Notes under the pieces: generated by a model
What the model was told of the DNA's origin: nothing
Database searches by the model: none
The model's input: the letters and a program-made list of their open reading frames with translations, nothing else
Translations under genes and position numbers: made by a program
Assembly: GCA_015256775.1 (NCBI GenBank)
Contig: JABZLM010000025.1
Location: 1-19,184, forward strand
Source: Solobacterium sp.
GTDB taxonomy: Bacteria; Bacillota_I; Bacilli_A; Erysipelotrichales; Erysipelotrichaceae
Direction of reading: 5' to 3'
DNA: 19,184 nucleotides
In this document: positions 6,559-13,349 of the stretch, one piece after another
Layout of the letters: each line of letters begins with the position of its first letter
Position numbering within the stretch: position 1 is the first letter of the stretch

Positions 6559-6714
6559 TTTTATCAAGAACTGAGGTAGAGAGTCAGCTCAATAACCTCA
6601 CACCAACCTACTGCTTCCAGCAAGGTGGTTCAGCTGACATCGATAAGGAAAGAGTAAAATACGTTAAATAACCTCTTTCATCTGTCGCATAAAAAAAGAC
6701 AAAACGAAGGAGGT
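6559..6714 (+). ncRNA. SAM-I-type (S-box) riboswitch with translational platform
   Basis: The aptamer starts with the S-box TTATCAAGA. P1: 6559-6565 with 6642-6648. P2: TGAGG (6572-6576) with CCTCA (6596-6600) and GAG (6579-6581) with CTC (6588-6590). P3: ACC-AA-CCT (6602-6609) with AGG-T-GGT (6623-6629), keeping the AA-by-U internal loop of SAM-I with changed pairs. A pseudoknot joins GTCAG (6583-6587) to CTGAC (6634-6638). No room remains for P4, so it resembles the SAM-I/IV variant. Platform: CCTCTTTC (6672-6679) can pair with the metK ribosome site GAAGGAGG (6706-6713) or with GAAAGAG (6648-6654) just past P1. No T-tract follows, so control is probably translational: SAM stabilises P1, frees the anti-ribosome-site segment and shuts metK off. 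Confidence 0.82.
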
Positions 6715-6721
6715 TTTTATT

Positions 6722-7816
6722 ATGTCAAAGTATTATTTCTCATCCGAATCAGTTACAAGTGGTCACCCAGATAAAATCTGTGATTTGATTGCGGATTCTA
6801 TCTTGGACGCAGCTCTGGCACAAGATCCACAAGCACATATGGCTGTTGAAGCTACGATTAAAGATGATACAATCTTCATCTATGGTGAAGCTGGTACAAC
6901 TGCCATCATTGACTACGCTGCAATCGCAAAGAAAGTTCTAAGTGATATTGGCTACCCTGAAGACTATAATGTTATTCTAAAAGTAAACAAGCAATCTGCA
7001 GAAATCAACTCTGCTGTGGGACACCAAGAATATAGCGCCGGTGACCAAGGTATCATGTTTGGTTTTGCGAGTGATGAAACAAAGTCTTATATGCCATTTG
7101 CGATTGACTGTGCACACATGCTCGCAAAGCGTCTTGAACAGGTTCGTCGTGAAAATCCTACACTACTAGGACCTGATGGAAAAACTCAGGTAACAGTAGA
7201 ATACGACAATGGTGAACTTAAGAGAATTGAAACAATTGTTGTATCTACACAACACAGTAAAGATATTACACAAGAAGACTTGAAGAAACTAATCCGCAAA
7301 GAAGTTATCGACAAGGTTGTAAAACCTGAACTCATTGATGAAAATACAAAGTTCTTCATCAACCCATCCGGTTCTTTCGTCGTTGGTGGTAGCTGGGGTG
7401 ATTCTGGCACAACTGGACGTAAGATTGTAGTAGATACATATGGTGGATATGCACCTATCGGTGGTGGTTGTTTCTCATCCAAGGACCCTACTAAGGTTGA
7501 CCGCTCTGCAGCTTACTATGCACGTTACGTTTGCCGCAACATCGTAGCTAACGGTCTAGCAAAGAAGTGTCAGATTGAACTTGCATATGCAATTGGTGAA
7601 CCTAACCCTATCTCTATCAATGTCAACAGTTTCAATACTTCGAAGTATAGTGATGAAGAGTTAGAAGAAATCGTTAAGAAGAACTTTAACTTCTCAGTTA
7701 AAAACATGATCAAGGAATTAGATCTTGAAAGACCTATTTATAAACAGACTACAAACTATGGACACTTTGGTAAGCCTTACTTACCTTGGGAACAATTTAA
7801 GAAGATTGAACTATAA
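6722..7816 (+). CDS. metK: S-adenosylmethionine synthetase
   Basis: A 364-residue cytosolic enzyme making S-adenosylmethionine from methionine and ATP. Visible motifs are GHPDK (14-18) in the first active-site segment, SAGDQG (105-110), the KFFINPSGSFVVGG segment (210-223), GDSGTTGRK (226-234), the glycine-rich GGGCFSSKDPTKVDRSAAY loop (247-265) and the C-terminal YGHFGKPYLPWE. It is about 20-35 residues shorter than common MetK, mainly because the mobile loop before GDQG is shortened. GDAGLTGRK and GGGAFSGKD of typical MetK read GDSGTTGRK and GGGCFSSKD here. Active-site basic and acidic residues remain, so the enzyme is probably functional. GAAGGAGG lies 8 bases before the ATG and is the target of the riboswitch platform. 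It is monocistronic. Confidence 0.95.
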   Translation: MSKYYFSSESVTSGHPDKICDLIADSILDAALAQDPQAHMAVEATIKDDTIFIYGEAGTTAIIDYAAIAKKVLSDIGYPEDYNVILKVNKQSAEINSAVGHQEYSAGDQGIMFGFASDETKSYMPFAIDCAHMLAKRLEQVRRENPTLLGPDGKTQVTVEYDNGELKRIETIVVSTQHSKDITQEDLKKLIRKEVIDKVVKPELIDENTKFFINPSGSFVVGGSWGDSGTTGRKIVVDTYGGYAPIGGGCFSSKDPTKVDRSAAYYARYVCRNIVANGLAKKCQIELAYAIGEPNPISINVNSFNTSKYSDEELEEIVKKNFNFSVKNMIKELDLERPIYKQTTNYGHFGKPYLPWEQFKKIEL

Positions 7817-7822
7817 CATCAT

Positions 7823-7847
7823 GCGACAGATTACTGTCGCTTTTCTT
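7823..7847 (+). terminator. metK terminator
   Basis: GCGACAG (7823-7829) pairs with CTGTCGC (7834-7840) around a 4-base loop, followed by TTTTCTTT. It lies 6 bases after the metK stop. Confidence 0.8.
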
Positions 7848-7852
7848 TATCA

Positions 7853-7892
7853 AAAACATGCATGTAGAGCTTTCATCCTACATGCATGTTTT
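7853..7892. terminator. Bidirectional terminator between metK and ileS
   Basis: AAAACATGCATGTAG (7853-7867) is perfectly complementary to CTACATGCATGTTTT (7878-7892), a 15-bp stem with a 10-base loop. T runs flank it on both strands, so it can end ileS on the minus strand and back up the metK terminator on the plus strand. Confidence 0.8.
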
Positions 7893-7898
7893 ATGTAT

Positions 7899-10631
7899 TT
7901 AGTTTTGGTGAATGAGCTTATAGCCTTCCATGACAGCGTGGCATCTTGGACATAGTCCATTTTCATCCACGTGTTCATCATAGTTCCAACAACGCGGACA
8001 CTTCTCTCCACTAGCCTTTTCAACCTTCACAGCTGTTTCGCCTTCTACAAGTTCAACCTGAGAAACAATTAACCATTGTGCTACTGCAGCACCTAGATTC
8101 TTTTCTACAAGTTCCTTGTCTTCCCTTGGAAGAGTAAGAAGGATCTTCGCTTCTTGGCTAGAAGCGATTAGTTTTTCATTACGTGCTTCTTCATTTGCCT
8201 TTGTGACAAGTGCACGAATATCTAATAGACGTTTGATTTCATCACGTAATGTTTCAGCTTCTGCGTATTCCTTCACTTCTGGGAATTCTTCGTAATGCAC
8301 GGAGTTTGTGCCAAGATGTGAGAAATGTGTCCAGATTTCTTCAGCAGTAAATGCTAAGAATGGAGCCCAAAGTTTTACGAGTGCATCCGCACAGTTCCAG
8401 TATACAGACTGTACTTGTCTTCTACGGTGATCATCTTTCGCACTTACATATAGGATATCCTTTGTGAAATCACAATAGTAAGAAGATAAGATATTAACCA
8501 TGAAATACATCAGATGCTTATTTGCGGATAAGTAGTTATACTCTAATACATCCTTACGTACATCTCTGACTAAATCATTGAGTAATACAAGTACTTGTTG
8601 GTCAACACGTTCTAGATTTTCAAAAGCGACCATATCTGTTGATGGATTGAAATCTTCTCCATTTACATTGCCTAGTAAGAAACGGAATGTATTACGAATC
8701 TTTCGATACTGATCAGAAACCTGTTTGATATTGCTTGGGCCTAACTTTAAGTCTTCCTTAAAGTCTGAGGACATTGCCCAAAGGCGGAATACATCGGCAC
8801 CATTCTGGTTGATGATATCCATTGGGTTTACAACATTACCAACAGACTTAGACATCTTTTCACCCTTAGAGTCTACAACATAACCATGGGATAGAACTTC
8901 CTTATATGGAGCTGTGCCGTTGACTGCTGTTGAAACGATAAGTGAGGAGTTAAACCAACCACGATACTGGTCAGAACCTTCAAAGTATAAATCACATGGA
9001 TAACTATCACCACGAGCAATCAATTCATTCCAACTTGAGCCAGAATCAAACCATACGTCCATGATATCTGTTTCCTTACGGAATTCACCATTTGGTGATT
9101 TTTCATTTGTATAACCTTCTGGTAGTAAATCTTTTGCGTCTCTTTCAAACCAAACATTTGAACCATATTCATTCATAAGTTCAGCGATATGATCAAATAC
9201 TTCCTTCTCCATGATTGGTGAGTTGTCTTCACAATAGATAATTGGAATTGGAACACCCCATAGACGCTGTCTAGAGATACACCAGTCTCCACGGTCCGCA
9301 ATCATATTGTTCATACGCTTTTGACCAAAGGAATTATGCCACTTAACGTGGTTGTTAATCTGATCCAATGCCTGCTCACGTACCTTTTCAATTGAACAGA
9401 ACCACTGTTTTACCGCACGGAAGATAACCTTCTTCTTCAGACGATCATCGTGTGGATAGGAGTGAGTAATATTTTCGACTTTTAGTAAGTAGCCCTTTTC
9501 ACTCATGTCATGAATGATAGCCTTTGAACAATCCTCAAAGAACATACCTTGATAAGAGCCTGCTTCTTCATTCATATAACCACGCTCATCTACTGTACAG
9601 ATTGGTGGCATACCATTCTTCATACATACAAGATAGTCATCCATACCATGGCCACCAGCTGTATGTACAATACCAGTACCATCTTCATCTGTAACGTGTG
9701 TGCCTAAAAGACATGGACATTCCTTATCTAATGCAACATGATGATATGTAACACCTTCAATTTCCTTACCAGTAAATGTCTTTAAAATACCTAGATTTTC
9801 AAGATTGAATTTCTCGAGTAAACGATCGACAAATTTCGCAAGAACAACTAAATTACCGGCACTAGTCTTTACTAATGCATACTCTAAATCTGGATGCACA
9901 GATACTGCCATGTTTGATGGAATTGTCCAAGGCGTTGTTGTCCAGATTACAAAGTTATCATCTGCACCTAATACACCCTTACCATCCGCAATTGGGAACT
10001 TAAGATAGATTGTCGCATCCTTAACATCTTTATAAACAATTTCAGAATCCGCAACCGCTGTCTCGTTGTATGGTGACCAATAAACAGGTTTTAATCCTTG
10101 GAAGATCATCCCTTTTAATGCCATCGATGCGAAAGACTGAATCTGACGAGCTTCAAATTCTTTCTTCAGTGTAATATATGGATGTTCATAATCCGCAATC
10201 TGACCTAAACGCTTTTCTGTTTCCATCTGTTGTGCAATCTGCTGGTGTGCATACTCTTCGCACTTACGTCTAAATTCCGCAGCAGACAGCGTCTTACGGT
10301 CAACACCCAATTTCTGGATTGCGTTCTCAATCGGCAATCCATGTGTATCCCATCCTGGAAAGAATGGTGTATAGTAACCAGACATCGCATGGCTACGAAT
10401 AATGAAGTCCTTGATTGTACGGTTCATGGCTGTACCTGCATGCAGGTTCCCATTTGCATATGGAGGACCATCATGCAAGATAAATGCCTTCTGTCCCTTG
10501 TGATGTTTTAGTAAGTTTTGATAATAGTTGTCTTGTTGCCAATTCTTTAAAATACCTGGTTCTTTCTGTGCAAGATTACCACGCATCTCAAAATCTGTAT
10601 TTGGCATGTTTAGCGTATCTTTGTAGTCCAT
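7899..10631 (-). CDS. ileS: Isoleucyl-tRNA synthetase
   Basis: A 910-residue class I aminoacyl-tRNA synthetase that charges tRNA-Ile. Order: catalytic Rossmann fold with the HIGH-equivalent HAGT (64-67) after PPYANGNL; WDTHGLPIE (94-102); CP1 editing domain with VIWTTTPWTIPSN (228-240) and HTAGGHGMDDY (323-333); the WFDSGSSW segment (527-534); KMSKS (592-596); anticodon-binding helical domain; and a C-terminal zinc finger with C878, C881, C894 and C897. Length is normal for the bacterial type. The HIGH motif departs from the usual H-[IMV]-G-H at two positions. GGAGGG lies 4 bases before the ATG. It is preceded by an isoleucine T-box and follows divIVA, the usual order in Bacillota. Confidence 0.97.
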   Translation of the reverse strand: MDYKDTLNMPNTDFEMRGNLAQKEPGILKNWQQDNYYQNLLKHHKGQKAFILHDGPPYANGNLHAGTAMNRTIKDFIIRSHAMSGYYTPFFPGWDTHGLPIENAIQKLGVDRKTLSAAEFRRKCEEYAHQQIAQQMETEKRLGQIADYEHPYITLKKEFEARQIQSFASMALKGMIFQGLKPVYWSPYNETAVADSEIVYKDVKDATIYLKFPIADGKGVLGADDNFVIWTTTPWTIPSNMAVSVHPDLEYALVKTSAGNLVVLAKFVDRLLEKFNLENLGILKTFTGKEIEGVTYHHVALDKECPCLLGTHVTDEDGTGIVHTAGGHGMDDYLVCMKNGMPPICTVDERGYMNEEAGSYQGMFFEDCSKAIIHDMSEKGYLLKVENITHSYPHDDRLKKKVIFRAVKQWFCSIEKVREQALDQINNHVKWHNSFGQKRMNNMIADRGDWCISRQRLWGVPIPIIYCEDNSPIMEKEVFDHIAELMNEYGSNVWFERDAKDLLPEGYTNEKSPNGEFRKETDIMDVWFDSGSSWNELIARGDSYPCDLYFEGSDQYRGWFNSSLIVSTAVNGTAPYKEVLSHGYVVDSKGEKMSKSVGNVVNPMDIINQNGADVFRLWAMSSDFKEDLKLGPSNIKQVSDQYRKIRNTFRFLLGNVNGEDFNPSTDMVAFENLERVDQQVLVLLNDLVRDVRKDVLEYNYLSANKHLMYFMVNILSSYYCDFTKDILYVSAKDDHRRRQVQSVYWNCADALVKLWAPFLAFTAEEIWTHFSHLGTNSVHYEEFPEVKEYAEAETLRDEIKRLLDIRALVTKANEEARNEKLIASSQEAKILLTLPREDKELVEKNLGAAVAQWLIVSQVELVEGETAVKVEKASGEKCPRCWNYDEHVDENGLCPRCHAVMEGYKLIHQN

Positions 10632-10651
10632 ATGACCCTCCTCTTTATAAA

Positions 10652-10853
10652 AATAAAAACGTCCTCAAAAATCTAAGGACGTCTAAACGCGGTACCACCT
10701 TAGTTTATGACATTACTGTCATACACTCATTACTTCTTTAACGCAGAATGTACGATTGCTCACAGGTGATTCTATTAACAGGCTTCATGTTCGTTTTCAG
10801 CATACACGAACTCTCTTATCAATCCACTTCTGTTAAAGCATGTCCTGATCAAT
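10652..10853 (-). promoter_or_regulatory. T-box leader (Ile, AUC specifier) of ileS
   Basis: The minus strand contains the 14-base T-box AAGGTGGTACCGCG (10688-10701), whose TGGT binds the tRNA 3' end. Antiterminator: CTAAGG with CCTTAG (10698-10703 with 10673-10678). Competing terminator: ACGTCCT with AGGACGT (10676-10682 with 10659-10665), followed by TTTTTATTTTT. Stem III: ATGACA/TGTCAT (10707-10722). Stem I can form through TTAACAG/CTGTTAA and CAGG/CCTG, leaving an internal loop that holds ATC (10768-10770) followed by A, the expected isoleucine specifier. Uncharged tRNA-Ile would permit ileS transcription. The base of stem I overlaps the divIVA stop codon. Confidence 0.9.
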
Positions 10854-11331
10854 GCAATTCTTTATCAGATTCTTCCAACCAATCCATATCAGGAAGTTTT
10901 GGAAGTTTAAAGTTATCTAAACTCTTTTGTAAATCGGTTAGCTGTTGGCTAAGATCACTCTTGACCTCGCCAGCTTCAGTATACAGTTGCGATAAGTCCA
11001 GCAATATGGAACGCGCAACAGATAAAGCTTCTTTGACAATCTCATCAGCGTTATTCTGTGCTCTTGCCATCACATCGTTAGCTTCCTGCAAAGATAATCT
11101 GGTAATACTGTCGGCCGCATCTTTCCGCACATCTACCGCACGCTCAATCTCATTGTAGCGTGTCTGTAAATCCTCCAACTTCTCTGTTGTCTCAACCATC
11201 TGTTCTTGATAGAGTTCCAACTTTCTTTGAAGGAAGGCAACTTGCGCAGCGTATTGCTCCATCACATCATCAACCGCAAACCGATCATAGCCATTTTTCA
11301 TGATACGAAATGTCGGTCTTCGTGTCGTCAT
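10849..11331 (-). CDS. divIVA: DivIVA-family cell division/polarity protein
   Basis: A 160-residue cytoplasmic coiled-coil protein. The N-terminal part (about 5-45) resembles the DivIVA lipid-binding domain: FRIMKNGYDRFAVDDVMEQYAAQV matches the typical F-x-x-GYDxxxVDxFLxxV pattern loosely. The rest is two predicted coiled-coil stretches (about 30-70 and 75-145). DivIVA proteins bind negatively curved membrane at septa and poles and recruit division or wall-growth factors. The sequence is divergent, and the symbol rests largely on its place between ylmH and ileS. AGGAG lies about 8 bases before the ATG, and the gene starts 11 bases after ylmH. Its stop codon overlaps the ileS T-box. Confidence 0.82.
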   Translation of the reverse strand: MTTRRPTFRIMKNGYDRFAVDDVMEQYAAQVAFLQRKLELYQEQMVETTEKLEDLQTRYNEIERAVDVRKDAADSITRLSLQEANDVMARAQNNADEIVKEALSVARSILLDLSQLYTEAGEVKSDLSQQLTDLQKSLDNFKLPKLPDMDWLEESDKELH

Positions 11332-11342
11332 GTTCTCTCCTC

Positions 11343-12083
11343 TTATATATTCTGCAGAAATTCTGCAACGATTCTCCCTGTACGTGTCTTTCGGCTAAAA
11401 CCTAAGAAGGTAAATCTACCTGTTCCACGTATAGAAATAACACTCCCATTATTGCATATTTTATCAGGCTCTTCAAGTTCGATATGATTTACCTGCACGT
11501 ATCCTTTACGTATTAAATCCTTCGCATCACTACGACTAGAATGGGTTAAAGCAGCCACTATCGCATCCGCTCTTTCACTTGCCACAACCAAAGAAATCTC
11601 TTTGGTTTTAAACACCTGTTTTGGATGTTCATCAATCTTTTCAAACGATACCGTTAACTGATTGATGCGAATCAAGTGATCTTTGATAAACTCAACCATC
11701 TGCTCTGATGTATAGAGATAGATTGCATCTTCTTCAATCCAAAAATCTCCAAAACTACTCTTCTCTATCTGTAGATTCATGATAGCCCCATATACATCAC
11801 GATGCCCTATCGTACGAAAACGCTGATCTATCTTAGCCTTCATGCATACAATATCTGAAAAGCCATCCTTCTCATCATAGAGAAAGATGACTTTCTTTTT
11901 ACGTGCATCATCATATCCACCATCATAGCGGACAAAGCGTGATGGAGTGAATATCTTTTGGACAATAGCTTGTTCTTCTTCTGTTAAGAATGCAGAACAA
12001 GTACTCTTATGCCAACGTGCACTCTTTTCTTTTAAGTCGTGTAAATGTGCAATCAGAGAATCGTAATTCCCTAGATTATTCAT
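11343..12083 (-). CDS. ylmH: YlmH-type S4-domain RNA-binding protein
   Basis: A 246-residue protein. The N-terminal half (about 30-140) matches the YlmH-specific region, including FTPSRFVRYDGGYDDARKK. The C-terminal S4 RNA-binding domain (about 160-235) includes SSRSDAKDLIRKGYVQVN and the terminal GRFTFLGFSRKTRTGR. YlmH binds ribosomes and, in B. subtilis, has been linked to ribosome-associated quality control; its genetic neighbourhood is cell division. The open frame extends to 12176, but the ATG at 12081-12083 is preferred: it overlaps the sepF end by 8 bases (ATGAATAA) and has AAGGG upstream, which indicates translational coupling. divIVA follows after 11 bases. Confidence 0.9.
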   Translation of the reverse strand: MNNLGNYDSLIAHLHDLKEKSARWHKSTCSAFLTEEEQAIVQKIFTPSRFVRYDGGYDDARKKKVIFLYDEKDGFSDIVCMKAKIDQRFRTIGHRDVYGAIMNLQIEKSSFGDFWIEEDAIYLYTSEQMVEFIKDHLIRINQLTVSFEKIDEHPKQVFKTKEISLVVASERADAIVAALTHSSRSDAKDLIRKGYVQVNHIELEEPDKICNNGSVISIRGTGRFTFLGFSRKTRTGRIVAEFLQNI

Positions 12084-12483
12084 CTTCACCCTTATCAAGT
12101 GAGATATTACCTTCAACACCAACGTTTCTTGGAGCACAGAAGATAACATTATGCCCAACCTTCTGAATTGTTCCATCTAATGCGAATACAACACCAGACA
12201 AGAAATCAATTGTACGTTGTGCATATTCTCTTTGTAAACGGTGTAAGTTGATAATACAGCCACGTGTTTGCTTTAAGTGACGTGCAATCTCCTCAGCTTG
12301 TTCGAAACTTCTTGGTTCGAACATTACCATTTGTGTATTTTTAGAAATGTTATTCAAATTCGTTTGTTTTGACTCGTAAGTACTCACTGGTTGTACCTCT
12401 CTTCCTGTGAATTGTAATTCTTCGCCTTCATCTTCGTCTTCATCTACTGGTGCGACGAATTCTTTAATCTTGTTGAATACCAT
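12076..12483 (-). CDS. sepF: SepF cell division protein
   Basis: A 135-residue protein that polymerises into rings or arcs and tethers FtsZ to the membrane during septation. The N-terminal segment (MVFNKIKEFV) is the likely amphipathic membrane helix. It is followed by an acidic linker rich in D and E (about 14-25). The SepF core runs from about 48 to 125 with VMFEPRSFEQAEEIARHL, GCIINLHRL, RTIDFLSGVVFALDG and HNVIFCAPRNV. The ATG at 12481-12483 is chosen over the TTG at 12489 because GGGAG lies 7 bases before it. It is the first gene of the sepF-ylmH-divIVA-ileS cluster. ylmG, which often lies between sepF and ylmH, is absent here. Confidence 0.95.
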   Translation of the reverse strand: MVFNKIKEFVAPVDEDEDEGEELQFTGREVQPVSTYESKQTNLNNISKNTQMVMFEPRSFEQAEEIARHLKQTRGCIINLHRLQREYAQRTIDFLSGVVFALDGTIQKVGHNVIFCAPRNVGVEGNISLDKGEDE

Positions 12484-12510
12484 ATACAATCTCCCTTTTT
12501 TATCATTCTT

Positions 12511-12539
12511 ATTATATCATTCCTAAAAATGATAAACAA
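12511..12539 (-). promoter_or_regulatory. sepF operon promoter
   Basis: On the minus strand, TTGTTT (12534-12539), a 17-base spacer and TATAAT (12511-12516, exact consensus). Transcription would start near 12504, giving a roughly 20-base leader that contains the GGGAG ribosome site. Confidence 0.75.
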
Positions 12540-12610
12540 CGCTATCCAAGCGGTTTACATCGTATTTCTGTAAATAAGTACACATTTTCAACAAATCATA
12601 ATCAAGGATA

Positions 12611-12638
12611 TTGTCATGTTCAAAATATCAGTTAAAAT
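12611..12638 (+). promoter_or_regulatory. Candidate promoter of a leaderless transcript
   Basis: TTGTCA (12611-12616), a 16-base spacer and TAAAAT (12633-12638). The start codon of the next gene lies 7 bases after the -10, at the expected transcription start. Confidence 0.5.
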
Positions 12639-12644
12639 GTAACC

Positions 12645-12995
12645 ATGTTAAAAAAGTTAATTCTCCCATTTAGGGATATAAAAGTATGGATTTACGTCGG
12701 AGTTGTACTACTTATTTCTGTTATAGTTGGTATTGTAAAACAACCATTTCGTTTCGGTTTCTTAAATAGTCTTGGGATTCTAACAGCCATTCTATTCTTT
12801 GTTGGAACATTTAGACAGGCTTGGCTCAAGGGTGATTTCTCTTCTCTTGAATTTCAAAGAAGTAAGGACTTAGATCCAACGTATGCAGATTATCGCAAAC
12901 GTATCCTCCTAGAAAGAAGTCAACGTCACAATACTCCGTTATTTGCTAGTATTATACTCATTCTTCTTTGTATCGTATTACCTCGTTTTATGTGA
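12645..12995 (+). CDS. Small membrane protein, DUF3899-like
   Basis: A 116-residue protein with three hydrophobic segments, about 14-31, 40-58 and 97-114. Between the second and third is a charged, soluble stretch (about 68-95) with SKDLDPTYADYRKRILLERSQR. The arrangement and sequence resemble small DUF3899 membrane proteins; no function is known and the family call is tentative. The only internal methionine is the last residue, so the ATG at 12645 is the only ATG start. It has no Shine-Dalgarno and lies 7 bases past a plausible -10 box, which suggests a leaderless mRNA. The gene stands alone, diverging from sepF and converging with the tRNA genes. Its stop codon is inside its terminator hairpin. 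Confidence 0.7.
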   Translation: MLKKLILPFRDIKVWIYVGVVLLISVIVGIVKQPFRFGFLNSLGILTAILFFVGTFRQAWLKGDFSSLEFQRSKDLDPTYADYRKRILLERSQRHNTPLFASIILILLCIVLPRFM

Positions 12996-13016
12996 TGGAC
13001 ACCCATCACTTTTTTA
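12992..13016 (+). terminator. Terminator of the small membrane protein gene
   Basis: GTGATGG (12992-12998) pairs with CCATCAC (13003-13009) around a 4-base loop, followed by TTTTTTATT. The TGA stop lies in the left arm. Confidence 0.85.
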
Positions 13017-13029
13017 TTATCGTATGAAT

Positions 13030-13059
13030 AAAAAATGCTTACCGAAGTAAGCATTTTTT
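13030..13059 (-). terminator. tRNA operon terminator with UUCG tetraloop
   Basis: AAAAAATGCTTAC (13030-13042) is exactly complementary to GTAAGCATTTTTT (13047-13059). On the minus strand the loop reads C(UUCG)G, an exceptionally stable tetraloop, and the stem ends in TTTTTTATT. The tetraloop orientation indicates that it serves the minus-strand tRNA transcript. It begins 2 bases after the tRNA-Leu CCA. Confidence 0.88.
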
Positions 13060-13061
13060 GA

Positions 13062-13148
13062 TGGTGGAGATGATGGGACTTGAACCCATACGTCCTTTCA
13101 GACAACGGATTTTAAGTCCGTTGCGTCTGCCGATTCCGCCACATCTCC
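13062..13148 (-). tRNA. tRNA-Leu (UAA anticodon)
   Basis: An 87-nt class II tRNA. Acceptor arms GGAGATG and CATCTCC pair fully, the discriminator is A and CCA is encoded (13062-13064). The anticodon stem ACGGA/TCCGT encloses CTTAAAA, giving UAA. The T loop GGTTCAAGTCC and a long variable arm typical of tRNA-Leu are present. It is separated from tRNA-Cys by a single base. Confidence 0.97.
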
Positions 13149-13149
13149 A

Positions 13150-13223
13150 TGGAGGTTCCTGCCGGAGTCGGACCGGCGCTCGCAGAGTTGCAGTCTGCTG
13201 CCTTACCACTTGGCTAAGGAACC
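13150..13223 (-). tRNA. tRNA-Cys (GCA anticodon)
   Basis: A 74-nt tRNA. Acceptor arms GGTTCCT and AGGAACC pair, the discriminator is U (the cysteine identity base) and CCA is encoded (13150-13152). The anticodon stem GCAGA/TCTGC encloses CTGCAAC, giving GCA. The T arm GCCGGTCCGACTCCGGC is intact. It is transcribed ahead of tRNA-Leu. Confidence 0.97.
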
Positions 13224-13228
13224 AAGCC

Positions 13229-13242
13229 CTGTAAATTTACAG
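13229..13242. repeat. 14-bp palindrome in the tRNA leader
   Basis: CTGTAAATTTACAG is a perfect palindrome just before the mature 5' end of tRNA-Cys and at about +3 to +16 of the predicted transcript. It may be an operator or a leader hairpin, or may only reflect A+T richness. Confidence 0.4.
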
Positions 13243-13251
13243 CGCTTTATT

Positions 13252-13314
13252 ATTATACTGAAAGCATTCACTGAATGCAATAGAAGTATATCACTTTTTA
13301 TTTCTAGTTTACAA
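13252..13314 (-). promoter_or_regulatory. Tandem promoters of the tRNA-Cys/tRNA-Leu operon
   Basis: Proximal: TTGCAT (13275-13280), 17-base spacer, TATAAT (13252-13257). Distal: TTGTAA (13309-13314), 18-base spacer, TATACT (13285-13290). Both read on the minus strand toward the tRNA genes. The spacer of the proximal one contains the dyad GCATTC/GAATGC (13264-13278). Confidence 0.7.
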
Positions 13315-13349
13315 ATATTTTTTGTATTTTTTTCAAAGTGAGAAAACCG

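Noticed and set aside
6649..6700. A transcription terminator as the riboswitch output.
   Set aside because: The hairpin GAAAGAG/CTCTTTC is followed by CATCTGTCGC and then A's, with no T run. Pairing with the ribosome site explains the sequence better.
6559..6714. SMK-box (SAM-III) or SAM-II riboswitch for the metK leader.
   Set aside because: The TTATCAAGA start, the P3 AA-by-U internal loop and the P2-loop pseudoknot match the SAM-I clan instead.
7725..7955. A plus-strand open frame spanning the end of metK, both terminators and the end of ileS.
   Set aside because: It crosses two terminator hairpins and two real genes, with no ribosome site.
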